DNA from: Pseudomonas sp. MIACH
GTDB taxonomy: Bacteria; Pseudomonadota; Gammaproteobacteria; Pseudomonadales; Pseudomonadaceae
Reading direction: 5' to 3'
NCBI RefSeq assembly: GCF_001269925.1
Contig: NZ_LHVO01000045.1
Location: 62,001 to 126,000 of the forward strand
DNA: 64,000 nt
The notes under the pieces were generated by a model. It was not told the origin of the DNA, did not search any database, and saw only the letters and a list, made by a program, of their open reading frames with translations. The position numbers were made by a program, and so were the translations under genes. How positions within the stretch are numbered: the stretch's first letter is position 1; each line of letters begins with the position of its first letter. Of the stretch, positions 53,975 through 62,321 are shown in pieces.

Positions 53975-54532
53975 ATGTTCCGTCGTATCGCTACGCTAGC
54001 TTTTGTTGTGCTGCTGGGCGGTTGCCAGACCAGCCAGGTCAACCACGATTTTGATGCCAGCCGAGACTTCGGCGCCTACCGTAACTGGGCCTGGAAAGAC
54101 CCGGCCCTGCAATACCGCCCCGACGATCCGCGGATCAAGAGCGACCTCACCGAACAACGCATCCGCCAGGCCGTGGGCGAACAACTCGACCAACGTGGCC
54201 TGCGCCCGGCGGCTGCGGGTACCAAGGCAGACCTGAATGTGCAGGCCTACTTGATCGTCGAAGACCGCCAGCAACAAGTCACCACCAACTATGGCGGCGC
54301 CTGGGGCGGCCCGTGGAACGGCTACTGGGGCGCGCCGATGTACAACGAAACACGCAACATCACCTACAAAGTGGCGACCATCCAAATCGACCTGCTCGAC
54401 GGCAAGGACGGCAAGCTGGTGTGGCGCGGCAGTGATGAACAGATGATGAGCAGCACACCGAACCCGCAGGATCGCAATAACGCCATCCGCACGACGGTGA
54501 CCCGCATCCTCTCCAGCTATCCCCCGCACTGA
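53975..54532 (+). CDS. DUF4136 lipoprotein, second of a tandem pair
   Basis: A 185-residue paralogue of the previous gene: signal VVLLGGC, then FGAYRNWAWKDPALQYRPDDPR, EQLDQRGLRPAAAG and ADLNVQAYLIVED. Its loop is Trp/Gly-rich (YGGAWGGPWNGYWG) where the upstream copy is Tyr-rich, and it ends IDLLDGKDGKLVWRG. GGAGATC precedes the ATG. The pair arose by duplication, with the loop as the diverging element. A short hairpin follows at 54555. Confidence 0.9.
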   Translation: MFRRIATLAFVVLLGGCQTSQVNHDFDASRDFGAYRNWAWKDPALQYRPDDPRIKSDLTEQRIRQAVGEQLDQRGLRPAAAGTKADLNVQAYLIVEDRQQQVTTNYGGAWGGPWNGYWGAPMYNETRNITYKVATIQIDLLDGKDGKLVWRGSDEQMMSSTPNPQDRNNAIRTTVTRILSSYPPH

Positions 54533-54554
54533 CCTTCTCGCGGGGCGGGCTGCC

Positions 54555-54580
54555 GATGGCGAGGGAGCGTGCTCGCCATC
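54555..54580. terminator. Hairpin after the DUF4136 pair
   Basis: GATGGCGAG (54555-54563) pairs with CTCGCCATC (54572-54580) across an eight-base loop. It lies 22 bases beyond the second DUF4136 stop. The following bases (AGCTTGATTTGT) are only moderately T-rich, so termination is plausible but unproven. Confidence 0.5.
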
Positions 54581-54670
54581 AGCTTGATTTGTGGCGACTT
54601 GCCAGCGTACGTATAAAGCCTTGTCTACACTCCACAGCATCTACGGAGAGTAAGCGCTAAGGAGTGCTCG

Positions 54671-56677
54671 ATGTCTCCCCGACTTCGTTGCAGGCAGCGT
54701 GGTGCGATTGGCTTGATGGCGGCCCTGACGCTCGGTCTGGCGTTGGTTTTCCTGTTGCTGGTGGTCGACAGCGGGCGGCTCTATCTTGAAAAGCGCAAGC
54801 TGCAAGGCATTGCCGACATGGCCGCGCTGGAAGCCGTCCAGCGCAATGGTGATTGCCTGGCGGCGAGCAACAACACCGCCACCGCCTATGCTGGCGCCAG
54901 TGCTGTGCGCAATGGCTACATTATCCCGCCTGCCAATGCACTGGACGTTCGCTGTGGTTCGTTGACCACGGCGGCTACGAATCTACGGGTGTTTTCCGCA
55001 GATGCCACCCAGCGCGATGCGATTCAGGTGATCGCCTCGCGCCCGGTGTTGACCAGTGTCGCCGGTGGCGTGTGGTCGCTGTTCAATGGCGGTGCCTACA
55101 GCCTGAACACGCTGTTGACGGCCAAGGCCGTTGCCGCGCCAAAAATTTTACCGCCCCAGGCGCAATTGACCATCAAGTCCACGCTGGTGACGGTCAAATC
55201 CAACGATTCAGCGGCGCTGAATCTGCTGTTCGGCAAACTGTTGGGCGGTAGCCTTTCGCTGGATGTTGCCGGCTGGCGGGGCCTGGTCGACAACAATCTC
55301 AACCTGCTCAGCTATTTGAACCAGTTGGCCGTGAACGTGGGTGTCCAGACGGGCAATTACGACGAGTTGCTGGCCAAGAACCTCAAGCTCACTCAACTGA
55401 TCGATGCGGCTGTCACGGTGTTGCAAGCCGGCTCCGGCACCGCCACGGTGGCTGCCTCGGGGCTTGCGCAGATCAGGGCGTTGGTGGGCGACCTCGACGT
55501 GACGTTGGGCAACGTGCTGCAGTTGCAGACGGGGGCGGTGGCCGCCGGGCTCAACACCACATTGAATGTGTTCCAACTGGCGCAAGCCTTTGTGCAACTG
55601 GCCAACAAGAAGAATGGGGTGGTCGCTGAAGTGCCGGTGACTATCCCGGGGGTGATCAACGCCAGCGTCAAGCTCAAGGTGATCGAACCGCCACAACTGT
55701 CGGCGATAGGCGACCCCACGTACGCCAAGAACAAGACCGATGCGAGCACGCGGATTTATGTGCGCACGGCTCAGCTACGTCTCGGGATCACGCTGGGAGT
55801 GCCTCTTCTTGACACTCCGGCGGTGAATGGGGTTTTGAACGGATTGGTCGGTCCACTTTCTGACGTTTTGAATAATCTGTTGAGCTTGAACCTGGGCGGT
55901 ACCGTTAGCTCGCTCTTGTGTGCAGTGGGCGGTTATTGCGAACGAACTGACTTGAAGATTCTTTCGTCAACATCCAATCCTCCCGCCGCTCAAGTGGACG
56001 TGATTCTTGAATTGGGCAACGCCGAAAGTTATGTCACAGGGTTCACCTGCGCGAGCGACGCGACCAAGACACTGACCACCCAAACGAACGCTTCGGTAGT
56101 GACTGTCAAGATCGGCCAAAGCCCTACGCTGATCAATTCGCTGACTTCAAGCCCACCGCTGGATCCGATCCCTCCATTACCAGTGATAGATATTGGTGCG
56201 ATTACCTGCTTCAAACCCCTGCTCGGTCTGGGGCCAACCACGTGCGACGCTAGCACGCGCAAGCCGTTTTACGGCGGTGGTATCGGGCTGAGCATCAAGA
56301 GTGATGTCGGCGCCACGAGCTCGTCCCTCGGTTCGTACACCTACAGCCAACCGCCAGAAATAAAGCAGCCGGCGCTTTACCACCCATTCTCCACTGCCAA
56401 TTTGGTGGGTTCCCTGAAGTCGACATTGCTAGGTGTTCAGTTCCAGGTTTACAAACCCACAGGCTTCAACCTGCTCGGCGTGTTATTAGAAAACACTGGC
56501 ACGGTGCTCAACGGATTGAATACCACCCTGGGCAACGTCATCGGTACGGTGCTCAGCCCGATTGTCGATCCGCTGGTCAATGGCGTGCTGTCCACGCTGG
56601 GCATCAACCTGAACCAGGTTGAAGTCGGTGCCAACCTCAGTTGCAAGCCCCACGGGCAGGCGGCGCTGGTGATTTAA
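54671..56677 (+). CDS. tadG: TadG-like Flp pilus assembly protein
   Basis: A 668-residue protein of the TadG/TadE group. Like others of the group it opens with a basic segment and one membrane helix (GAIGLMAALTLGLALVFLLLVVDSGRLYLEKRKLQ), followed by DMAALEAVQ, the classic pseudopilin-type start. The rest is a large extracytoplasmic region rich in Leu, Asn and Val with helix-like repeats, a few cysteines (LLCAVGGYCER) and no von Willebrand domain I could find. AAGGAG lies before the ATG. It converges on pprA, with a four-base overlap of the stops. The codon choice from about 55780 to 56420 looks less GC-rich than that of its neighbours. Confidence 0.8.
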   Translation: MSPRLRCRQRGAIGLMAALTLGLALVFLLLVVDSGRLYLEKRKLQGIADMAALEAVQRNGDCLAASNNTATAYAGASAVRNGYIIPPANALDVRCGSLTTAATNLRVFSADATQRDAIQVIASRPVLTSVAGGVWSLFNGGAYSLNTLLTAKAVAAPKILPPQAQLTIKSTLVTVKSNDSAALNLLFGKLLGGSLSLDVAGWRGLVDNNLNLLSYLNQLAVNVGVQTGNYDELLAKNLKLTQLIDAAVTVLQAGSGTATVAASGLAQIRALVGDLDVTLGNVLQLQTGAVAAGLNTTLNVFQLAQAFVQLANKKNGVVAEVPVTIPGVINASVKLKVIEPPQLSAIGDPTYAKNKTDASTRIYVRTAQLRLGITLGVPLLDTPAVNGVLNGLVGPLSDVLNNLLSLNLGGTVSSLLCAVGGYCERTDLKILSSTSNPPAAQVDVILELGNAESYVTGFTCASDATKTLTTQTNASVVTVKIGQSPTLINSLTSSPPLDPIPPLPVIDIGAITCFKPLLGLGPTTCDASTRKPFYGGGIGLSIKSDVGATSSSLGSYTYSQPPEIKQPALYHPFSTANLVGSLKSTLLGVQFQVYKPTGFNLLGVLLENTGTVLNGLNTTLGNVIGTVLSPIVDPLVNGVLSTLGINLNQVEVGANLSCKPHGQAALVI

Positions 56678-59415
56678 GCGTCCACGATGGGCAGCTCCAC
56701 ACAAAACCTGGCCCCCTCTTCGCCATTGACGACACTCAAGCGTCCGCCCATGTTTTCCACAATCCCGTAGCTCACCGATAACCCCAGCCCTGTGCCCACG
56801 CCAATCGGCTTGGTGGTGAAAAACGGTTCGAAAATGCGCTCCAGCAGACGCGGGTCAATACCGCCGCCGTTGTCCTCCACCCAGATGCGCACGTGGCGGC
56901 TGTCCTGCTCGCAATGCAGCGCGATCCAAGGGCGCAGTGCCGGATTTTTTTCGCGCTGGCTCAACAGCGCGTCGCGGGCGTTGACCATCAGGTTGATCAG
57001 CACTTGTTCCAGTTGATCGACATAGCCTTTGACCTGCACCTCGACGTCTGCCGCGGTGATACGCAAGTCCAGCCCTTTGCCGCGCAGGCCTTCGCTGAGC
57101 AGCGCCAGCGTGCCCTCCACGGCCTGTGCCGGGTCGAACGGCTGTTGCTCCAGTTCCGAACGCCGGCCGAACACCCGCATATGGTCCACCACCCGCGCCG
57201 CGCGTTGCACCTGGGCGTCGATGCGCTGGAGTTTTTCGGTGAGGTAGTCGACGTCGGCGTTGCCGTTGCTCAGGCGCTTGAGCACATTGACGATGGCCAT
57301 GCGCATCACGTTCAGCGGTTGGTTGATCTCATGGGCCAGGCCCGTGGCCATTTCGCCGAGGGTGGCCATCTTGGCGCTTTGGGTCAGTTGTTGCTGGGAA
57401 CGGCGCACTTCGGTGTTGTCGCGGCCCACCGCTTGCACCTCGACCAGCGCGCCGTGCTCATCAAACACGCCGCGGTCCGACCACACCCACCACGCGTGCT
57501 CACGCCCAGGCAGCTCCAGGCTGATTTCGGCAGTGCTGACCGGGAACTCCGGGGTCAACTGGTGGATGCGTTGCACAAAGGCCTGGCGCTGTTCTTCCGA
57601 CAACCAATGCCCCAGGTTCATCCCTGGCAGTTGCGTAGGCAGGCACTCCAGATAGTTGGCCAGCGGCGTGTTGCCGAAGGTCAGTGTGAGGTCCGGGCGA
57701 TACCGGCAGATCATTGCCGGCGAGTCTTCCACCAGGATGCGGTAGCGCTCTTCGCTTTGCTTGATGTGCTCGGCGGCCAGGGTCGCTTCGGTGACGTCCA
57801 GCCACAGCCCGACGGCCTCGACCGGTAAACCGAGGTCATCGCGTAGCAGCTTGGCCTCGTCGAGCAACCAATGGTAATGCCCCTGTTTGTCGCACACTCG
57901 GTAGCGGCTGCGCACATTGCCTTCGCGCAGCAGTTGGCGCGTGCGTTCGAAGTAGCGGTCGCGGTCTTCGGGGTGAATCCATTCGACCAGGGCGGCCGGG
58001 GTGCACTCGGCGAGGGTGCGGCCGAGCAGGGGCAGCAGGCTGTCACTGAAAAACAGCGGCTGCAGCGTACCTTCGACATACCGCTGCACGTAGATGATGG
58101 CCGGTGAGCTGGCGATCAGGTTATCCAATCTTGCGTGGGCGGCGGCAGCCTGTTGCTCCTGGTTCTTGATGTCGCTGATGTCGAGCATGAAGCCAATCAG
58201 CCGGCGACTGCTTCCGGCGCCCAAAGCCTGGCCCTGCACGCGATACCAGGTGGGGCTGTGTGCCGGATCCACAGGATGCAGGCGCACGCTGGCAGACACC
58301 GGCTTGTCCAGCGTTTGCAAGTCTTGCAGGCGGCTGGCTAGCTCCTGCCGGTCAGCGGGGTGGATCAGCATCAGCCAGTCCGTCAGGGCCATGCGCGGGT
58401 TGCTGTGGCTGGGGCTCAGGTGCTGCAACAACTGCGGTGCCAGCTGTATCTCTTCACTGTCTGCGAGTAGCTCCCACCAGCCGGTACCCAATAAGCCTTG
58501 CAGCGCTTCCAGCCGGTCCAACTGCTGCTGATGACGCTGCTCGCGAAGGCGACTGAGTAACGGCGCGGCAAGGGCGGCGGTCAGTTGCAGCCAGGCACGC
58601 TCACTGGCCTGTTGTTCTGCACGATAAAAACCGCAGAGCAGCCAGGCGGCAACGCCATGACCGTCACGGTAGGGCACCAGGAAACCGTCGGCATTGCCGA
58701 AAATTCCGTGCAAGCGTGGATGTTCGCTGTGGCCTTGATTCAAGGTCACGCTCAAGGGCGTCTTGCCGTCCAGGCTATCCAGTGTGGTTCCCAGGGCTTG
58801 TCCGTCGTGCCACAGCGCCGCAGCATCGTGGGCGCGGTAGTGACTATGGATCAGCCAGCCCTGGTCCTGGTCGTCGAGCAGGGCAATGGCGACGCAGGGG
58901 ATCTGCCAGCGCTGCGCGATACTTTGCAGGTTGTCCTCAAGTACCTCGGGCAAGCGCGCCAGGCTGCACACCCGTAGGCGCTCGCTGACCTGCTCGTTCA
59001 GGTACTGATTCTGTTCACTGGTTTGCGCCTGGTGACGGTGGGTAATCAAGTCGCCGATGTCCAACAGCTGCAACAGCCACCCATCACCTTGAGGCTGAAT
59101 CCAGCCTCGGGTTTGCAAGGGCTGCCCGGCGTAGCCTTTGAAATCCAGGTCGAGGTTCTGCCCCTGCCAGTCGCCGGGGTGGCCCTCGATCACGACGGCG
59201 CTGCGCTCCTCCAGATAGTCCGACAGCGGCACCGGATGTTGCGGCGCGGGCGTCTTTGCGAGGCGATGACATAGCGCGCCGTGGGTATCCACCACGCGGC
59301 CGAGGTTATCCAGGTAGATATGCAGGCCGACGTGCACGGGAGGCTGGGCCGACAAGGCCGGGAGACCAGGAGGGCGGCCCAGGAGTCGATCGAAAAACTT
59401 TTCCCCAGAGTTCAA
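56674..59415 (-). CDS. pprA: PprA-type sensor histidine kinase of the Tad pilus locus
   Basis: Cytoplasmic sensor kinase of the PprA-PprB system, which in P. aeruginosa controls the Tad pilus and biofilm matrix genes. The protein has 913 residues with no transmembrane helix. A GAF-like region (about 155-300) and three PAS units (about 310-430, 440-560 and 570-680) precede HisKA with H695 in GLAHEINQPLN. An intact HATPase (NLMVNARDAL, VEDNGGGI, GVGTGLGLSV) follows. The start is a TTG overlapping the tadE-like stop (TTGA), so it depends on coupling; a later start is possible. Neighbours fppA and pprB confirm the locus. Confidence 0.88.
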   Translation of the reverse strand: MNSGEKFFDRLLGRPPGLPALSAQPPVHVGLHIYLDNLGRVVDTHGALCHRLAKTPAPQHPVPLSDYLEERSAVVIEGHPGDWQGQNLDLDFKGYAGQPLQTRGWIQPQGDGWLLQLLDIGDLITHRHQAQTSEQNQYLNEQVSERLRVCSLARLPEVLEDNLQSIAQRWQIPCVAIALLDDQDQGWLIHSHYRAHDAAALWHDGQALGTTLDSLDGKTPLSVTLNQGHSEHPRLHGIFGNADGFLVPYRDGHGVAAWLLCGFYRAEQQASERAWLQLTAALAAPLLSRLREQRHQQQLDRLEALQGLLGTGWWELLADSEEIQLAPQLLQHLSPSHSNPRMALTDWLMLIHPADRQELASRLQDLQTLDKPVSASVRLHPVDPAHSPTWYRVQGQALGAGSSRRLIGFMLDISDIKNQEQQAAAAHARLDNLIASSPAIIYVQRYVEGTLQPLFFSDSLLPLLGRTLAECTPAALVEWIHPEDRDRYFERTRQLLREGNVRSRYRVCDKQGHYHWLLDEAKLLRDDLGLPVEAVGLWLDVTEATLAAEHIKQSEERYRILVEDSPAMICRYRPDLTLTFGNTPLANYLECLPTQLPGMNLGHWLSEEQRQAFVQRIHQLTPEFPVSTAEISLELPGREHAWWVWSDRGVFDEHGALVEVQAVGRDNTEVRRSQQQLTQSAKMATLGEMATGLAHEINQPLNVMRMAIVNVLKRLSNGNADVDYLTEKLQRIDAQVQRAARVVDHMRVFGRRSELEQQPFDPAQAVEGTLALLSEGLRGKGLDLRITAADVEVQVKGYVDQLEQVLINLMVNARDALLSQREKNPALRPWIALHCEQDSRHVRIWVEDNGGGIDPRLLERIFEPFFTTKPIGVGTGLGLSVSYGIVENMGGRLSVVNGEEGARFCVELPIVDA

Positions 59416-59849
59416 AACTGCAGGCTCGCTTGGGCTGAGAGTGTCGCAGGCAAGTTGGGCACCGCGCCGAAGCCGGGCAGGACCAGAAACGGCAAGACGT
59501 TCTTAAGGTTGTCGGACGGGTAGTTGATTTGCACGGTCAGCATTCCGTTCGAATAAGTCGCCGTGACATAAGCCGGCACGAACTTGAAGGCGGGGGGCAG
59601 CCATTGCAGCTGTGCCTGGGCGGCGGCGGCCGCGCGGTTTTTCAGGGCATCGGAGTAGCCTGGGGTGGTGGGGTCGAGCGCCACGCCGCGCCTCACACCT
59701 TCTGCCGTTGCCTGGTTGAAGGACTGCAGCAGCAACAGCGGCAGGCTGTAGCTGACCAAACCGTAAAACACCGCAAAAAACAGCATGAATACCAGCGCGA
59801 ACTCAAGCGCGGCGGCACCTTTCTGCTTTCTAGGGAGGCCTTTTTTCAT
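59412..59849 (-). CDS. TadE/TadF-like minor pseudopilin
   Basis: A 145-residue TadE-family protein: basic leader MKKGLPRKQKGAAALEFALVFMLFF with the conserved G-x4-E-F processing motif, one membrane helix, then a small extracytoplasmic domain with ATAEGVRRGVALDP. It should be cut by the FppA prepilin peptidase encoded next door. The ATG at 59849 is chosen; a GTG eight codons upstream is possible. Its stop overlaps the pprA start. It corresponds in place to P. aeruginosa PA4294. Confidence 0.87.
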   Translation of the reverse strand: MKKGLPRKQKGAAALEFALVFMLFFAVFYGLVSYSLPLLLLQSFNQATAEGVRRGVALDPTTPGYSDALKNRAAAAAQAQLQWLPPAFKFVPAYVTATYSNGMLTVQINYPSDNLKNVLPFLVLPGFGAVPNLPATLSAQASLQF

Positions 59850-59921
59850 GACTGCGTCTACCCTGACAACCACTACCTGATATCAGCATAGAATCATTCA
59901 GCGGAAAGGGATTTTTTTTAC

Positions 59922-60395
59922 GTGATTCAGAGCCTGTTGCTGTTTGTTTGGCTGGCGTTGTGTGCCGTGCAAGATATCCGTCAACGCCAGATCGCCAACC
60001 ACCTGACCCTGGGTGGGTTGCTGCTGGCATGGGTTTACGTGCTCTGGAACGGCACCACCTGGCTGGGTGCCCCGGCCGCCGACGGCGGTTGGGCGTTGGG
60101 CCTGGCGCTGCTGTTTACCTTGCCCGGTTATGCCTTGGGCCGACTGGGTGGTGCGGATGTGAAGTTGTTGGCGGCGTTGGCGTTGGCAACCGACAGCCAT
60201 TACTTGATGGGTACGTTTGTCGGTGCGGGAGTGGCCACTGGCGCATGGCTGTTACTGGCGCCAAAGTTGTGGCCGCTCATGAATCAAGGGGTTAGAAACG
60301 CTCTGCATTACCTTCAGCCACAGGTGTCAAATAAGCAGCCATTTGCGCCTTTTCTGTTTGTGGGATTCAGCCTGACCTGGGTTTGGATCCATTAG
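59922..60395 (+). CDS. fppA: Flp prepilin peptidase FppA (A24 family)
   Basis: A 157-residue aspartic prepilin peptidase of the TadV/FppA class that cuts Flp pilin and pseudopilins. It has about five to six helices. Both catalytic aspartates are visible: AVQDIRQRQI near residue 18 and GGADVKLLAAL near residue 79, where GGAD stands in for the usual GxGD. There is no N-methylating domain, typical of this short class. The GTG start at 59922 is preceded by AAAGGG. It is divergent from the tadE-like gene and upstream of pprB. Confidence 0.92.
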   Translation: MIQSLLLFVWLALCAVQDIRQRQIANHLTLGGLLLAWVYVLWNGTTWLGAPAADGGWALGLALLFTLPGYALGRLGGADVKLLAALALATDSHYLMGTFVGAGVATGAWLLLAPKLWPLMNQGVRNALHYLQPQVSNKQPFAPFLFVGFSLTWVWIH

Positions 60396-60521
60396 TCGTG
60401 ACGTAGCCTAGTGCTATGTACATAGTCAGAAAGTGCGTCTACGTTTGTAGTTACGTTGTGCGCAAACGCAGCGGAGTAATGGAACGGTTGGTCTTTGGCT
60501 TGCCCAGGCATGGAGTTGCGC

Positions 60522-61304
60522 GTGAACAAGCTTACCTCTGAAGTGAAAGTGCTCGTTGTCGATGATCAGCCGCTGATTGTGGAAGAACTCTGCGAGTTTC
60601 TCGAAAGTAGCGGCTATCTCTGTATCCCTTGTCACTCAAGCCTTGATGCGATCGCGCGTTTTCGCGAAGACCCTAAAATCGGTCTGGTGCTCTGCGATCT
60701 GCACATGCCGGAAATGGACGGTATCGAGTTGGTGCAGGCGCTGCAGCGCCTGGCCGGCAAGCAGCGCGTGTTCGAGGCGATCATGCTGACGGGGCGCTCC
60801 GACAAGCAGGATGTCATCAAGGCGTTGCGCGCTGGAATCGCGGACTACTACCAGAAACCGATCGACCTCAATGAACTGCTGGAAGGTTTGCAGCGTCAGG
60901 AGGCAGCGCTGCAAGAGCGGCATAAAAGCCTTGAACTGGGGCAGTTGAACCAGAAACTGCAGTTCCTCTCGGCGTCTATCGATGACCTTTATCACGATCT
61001 CGATAAAGTCCGCAGCAGCCCTCAGCCGCCCGCTGTCCCTGACGCTGTGGAGGGCGAAGGCGCGGTCATCGAGATGCCGGTGATCTTCAAACAACTGTCA
61101 CCGCGCCAACTGGATGTGGCCAGGCTGGTGGGCAAGGGGCAGACCAACTATCAGATCGCCTGTGAGTTGGGCATCACGGAAAACACCGTGAAGCTCTACG
61201 TGTCCCAGGTGCTGCGCCTGACGCATATGCATAACCGCACGCAACTGGCGCTGGCGCTGTCCCCCAACACGGCCTCGATACACCAGCGGGTGACTGCTCA
61301 CTAG
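60522..61304 (+). CDS. pprB: PprB-type response regulator
   Basis: LuxR/NarL-class response regulator partner of PprA, activating tad/flp genes. The protein has 260 residues. The receiver starts KVLVVDDQPLIVEELCEFLE, with phospho-acceptor D59 in LVLCDLHMPEMDG and lysine in YYQKPID. A coiled-coil linker follows (about 125-165). The C-terminal HTH reads LSPRQLDVARLVGKGQTNYQIACELGITENTVKLYVSQVL. The GTG at 60522 is chosen because GGAG precedes it by seven bases; an ATG at 60510 is the alternative. Its stop overlaps that of the DUF3613 gene. Confidence 0.92.
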   Translation: MNKLTSEVKVLVVDDQPLIVEELCEFLESSGYLCIPCHSSLDAIARFREDPKIGLVLCDLHMPEMDGIELVQALQRLAGKQRVFEAIMLTGRSDKQDVIKALRAGIADYYQKPIDLNELLEGLQRQEAALQERHKSLELGQLNQKLQFLSASIDDLYHDLDKVRSSPQPPAVPDAVEGEGAVIEMPVIFKQLSPRQLDVARLVGKGQTNYQIACELGITENTVKLYVSQVLRLTHMHNRTQLALALSPNTASIHQRVTAH

Positions 61305-61573
61305 TGGCCGCCGCCCGCTGAATTGCCGCCCTGTTTCTGCTCGAAATACTCAGGAATCGCGTGTTTGTAACTGTCTATCAGGCGCTGCATGGCGTTCTCG
61401 CGCTCAGCGGGGGTGGCCTTCTGCGGCGTGGAGGACGCCAGTTGGCCGCTGACTTGCAGTTGCAGCCAGGCTTCGGTCTGTTGCTGCTGCGGCGAGGACG
61501 GGCCGGGCTCGATGGCTAGGGCGGTCAGGGGCAGCGTTGCCAGCAGCAGGGCGGCGAGCCGTGTGAGTTTCAT
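61301..61573 (-). CDS. DUF3613 small periplasmic protein of the tad locus
   Basis: A 90-residue protein with a signal peptide (LTRLAALLLATLPLTALA) and a mature part of about 70 residues (EAWLQLQVSGQLASS, AMQRLIDSYKHAIPEYFEQ), matching the DUF3613 family. Its tail is Gly-rich and ends in His. GAGGGAG precedes the ATG. It is the last gene of the tadB-tadC-tadD transcript in this window and is convergent with pprB. In other pseudomonads this gene is also attached to tad clusters; its role is unknown. Confidence 0.87.
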   Translation of the reverse strand: MKLTRLAALLLATLPLTALAIEPGPSSPQQQQTEAWLQLQVSGQLASSTPQKATPAERENAMQRLIDSYKHAIPEYFEQKQGGNSAGGGH

Positions 61574-61593
61574 ATCAGTACTCCCTCAATGAC

Positions 61594-62313
61594 TTACTGG
61601 ATAGGCGCCTGCAAGGCTTCGCTGACCGCCGCCATTTGCGCCTTGGATGGCGACGCTGGCGACCCCTTGAGTTGCTGCGCCCGGGCCTGGGCCTGGGTAA
61701 CTTGATCAGGACTCAACCCCATGCGCCCGACCACTTGCGAGGCCTGCCCCCAGTTGCCCTGGTAAATCAGCAGGGTCACCAGGTTGATAGCGGCCAATGG
61801 GTTGCTTTGATTGAGTTCCATGGCGGTAAGGAACTCGAAACGTGCCTCGTCCATGCGCAGTTGGTTGAGGTAAACCACCCCCAAGTCATTGCGGATCTTT
61901 TCATCGGTGGGCGACAGCGTGGCGGCCCGTTGCAAATGAGCCGTGGCTTTAGCGTTGTCCCCCCTGGCGACGGCCAATTGCCCGAGGCCGTGTTCGCCCT
62001 CTGCCGACAAGCACGTGCCCAGCAGGGTTTTGTACAACGGCTCGGCTTCGTTACGCCCCAGCAGGCGATAGACCTTCGCCTTACGCAGGCGCACCTGAGG
62101 CAAGCTGTCCGGCATGTTTTGCAGATTGGCCAGGCTGGCGTGCAGCTTGCCGTCGTTGGCCATTTCGTCTGCAAGGTTCAGCGAAAGCTCCTGGTCGGCG
62201 CTGGGCTTGGAGCAACTGCTGTTAGCGGTGAACCCCGCCCAGGGCATCTGGTCCAGGTTCGCGCAACCGCTCAACAGCAATAGGCTGCAGGCTGTAATCA
62301 GTGCTTTCATCAT
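61594..62313 (-). CDS. tadD: TadD tetratricopeptide lipoprotein of the Tad pilus
   Basis: A 239-residue lipoprotein pilotin of the Tad system. The signal has the lipobox LLLLSGC. TPR repeats include LAVARGDNAKATAHLQRAATLSPTDEKIRNDLGVVYLNQLRMDEARFEFLTAMELNQSN. It is thought to help the RcpA secretin reach the outer membrane. The ATG at 62313 has AAGGACG ahead of it; the open frame reaches a TTG at 62325. It sits eight bases after the tadC stop. Confidence 0.92.
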   Translation of the reverse strand: MMKALITACSLLLLSGCANLDQMPWAGFTANSSCSKPSADQELSLNLADEMANDGKLHASLANLQNMPDSLPQVRLRKAKVYRLLGRNEAEPLYKTLLGTCLSAEGEHGLGQLAVARGDNAKATAHLQRAATLSPTDEKIRNDLGVVYLNQLRMDEARFEFLTAMELNQSNPLAAINLVTLLIYQGNWGQASQVVGRMGLSPDQVTQAQARAQQLKGSPASPSKAQMAAVSEALQAPIQ

Positions 62314-62321
62314 TCGTCCTT

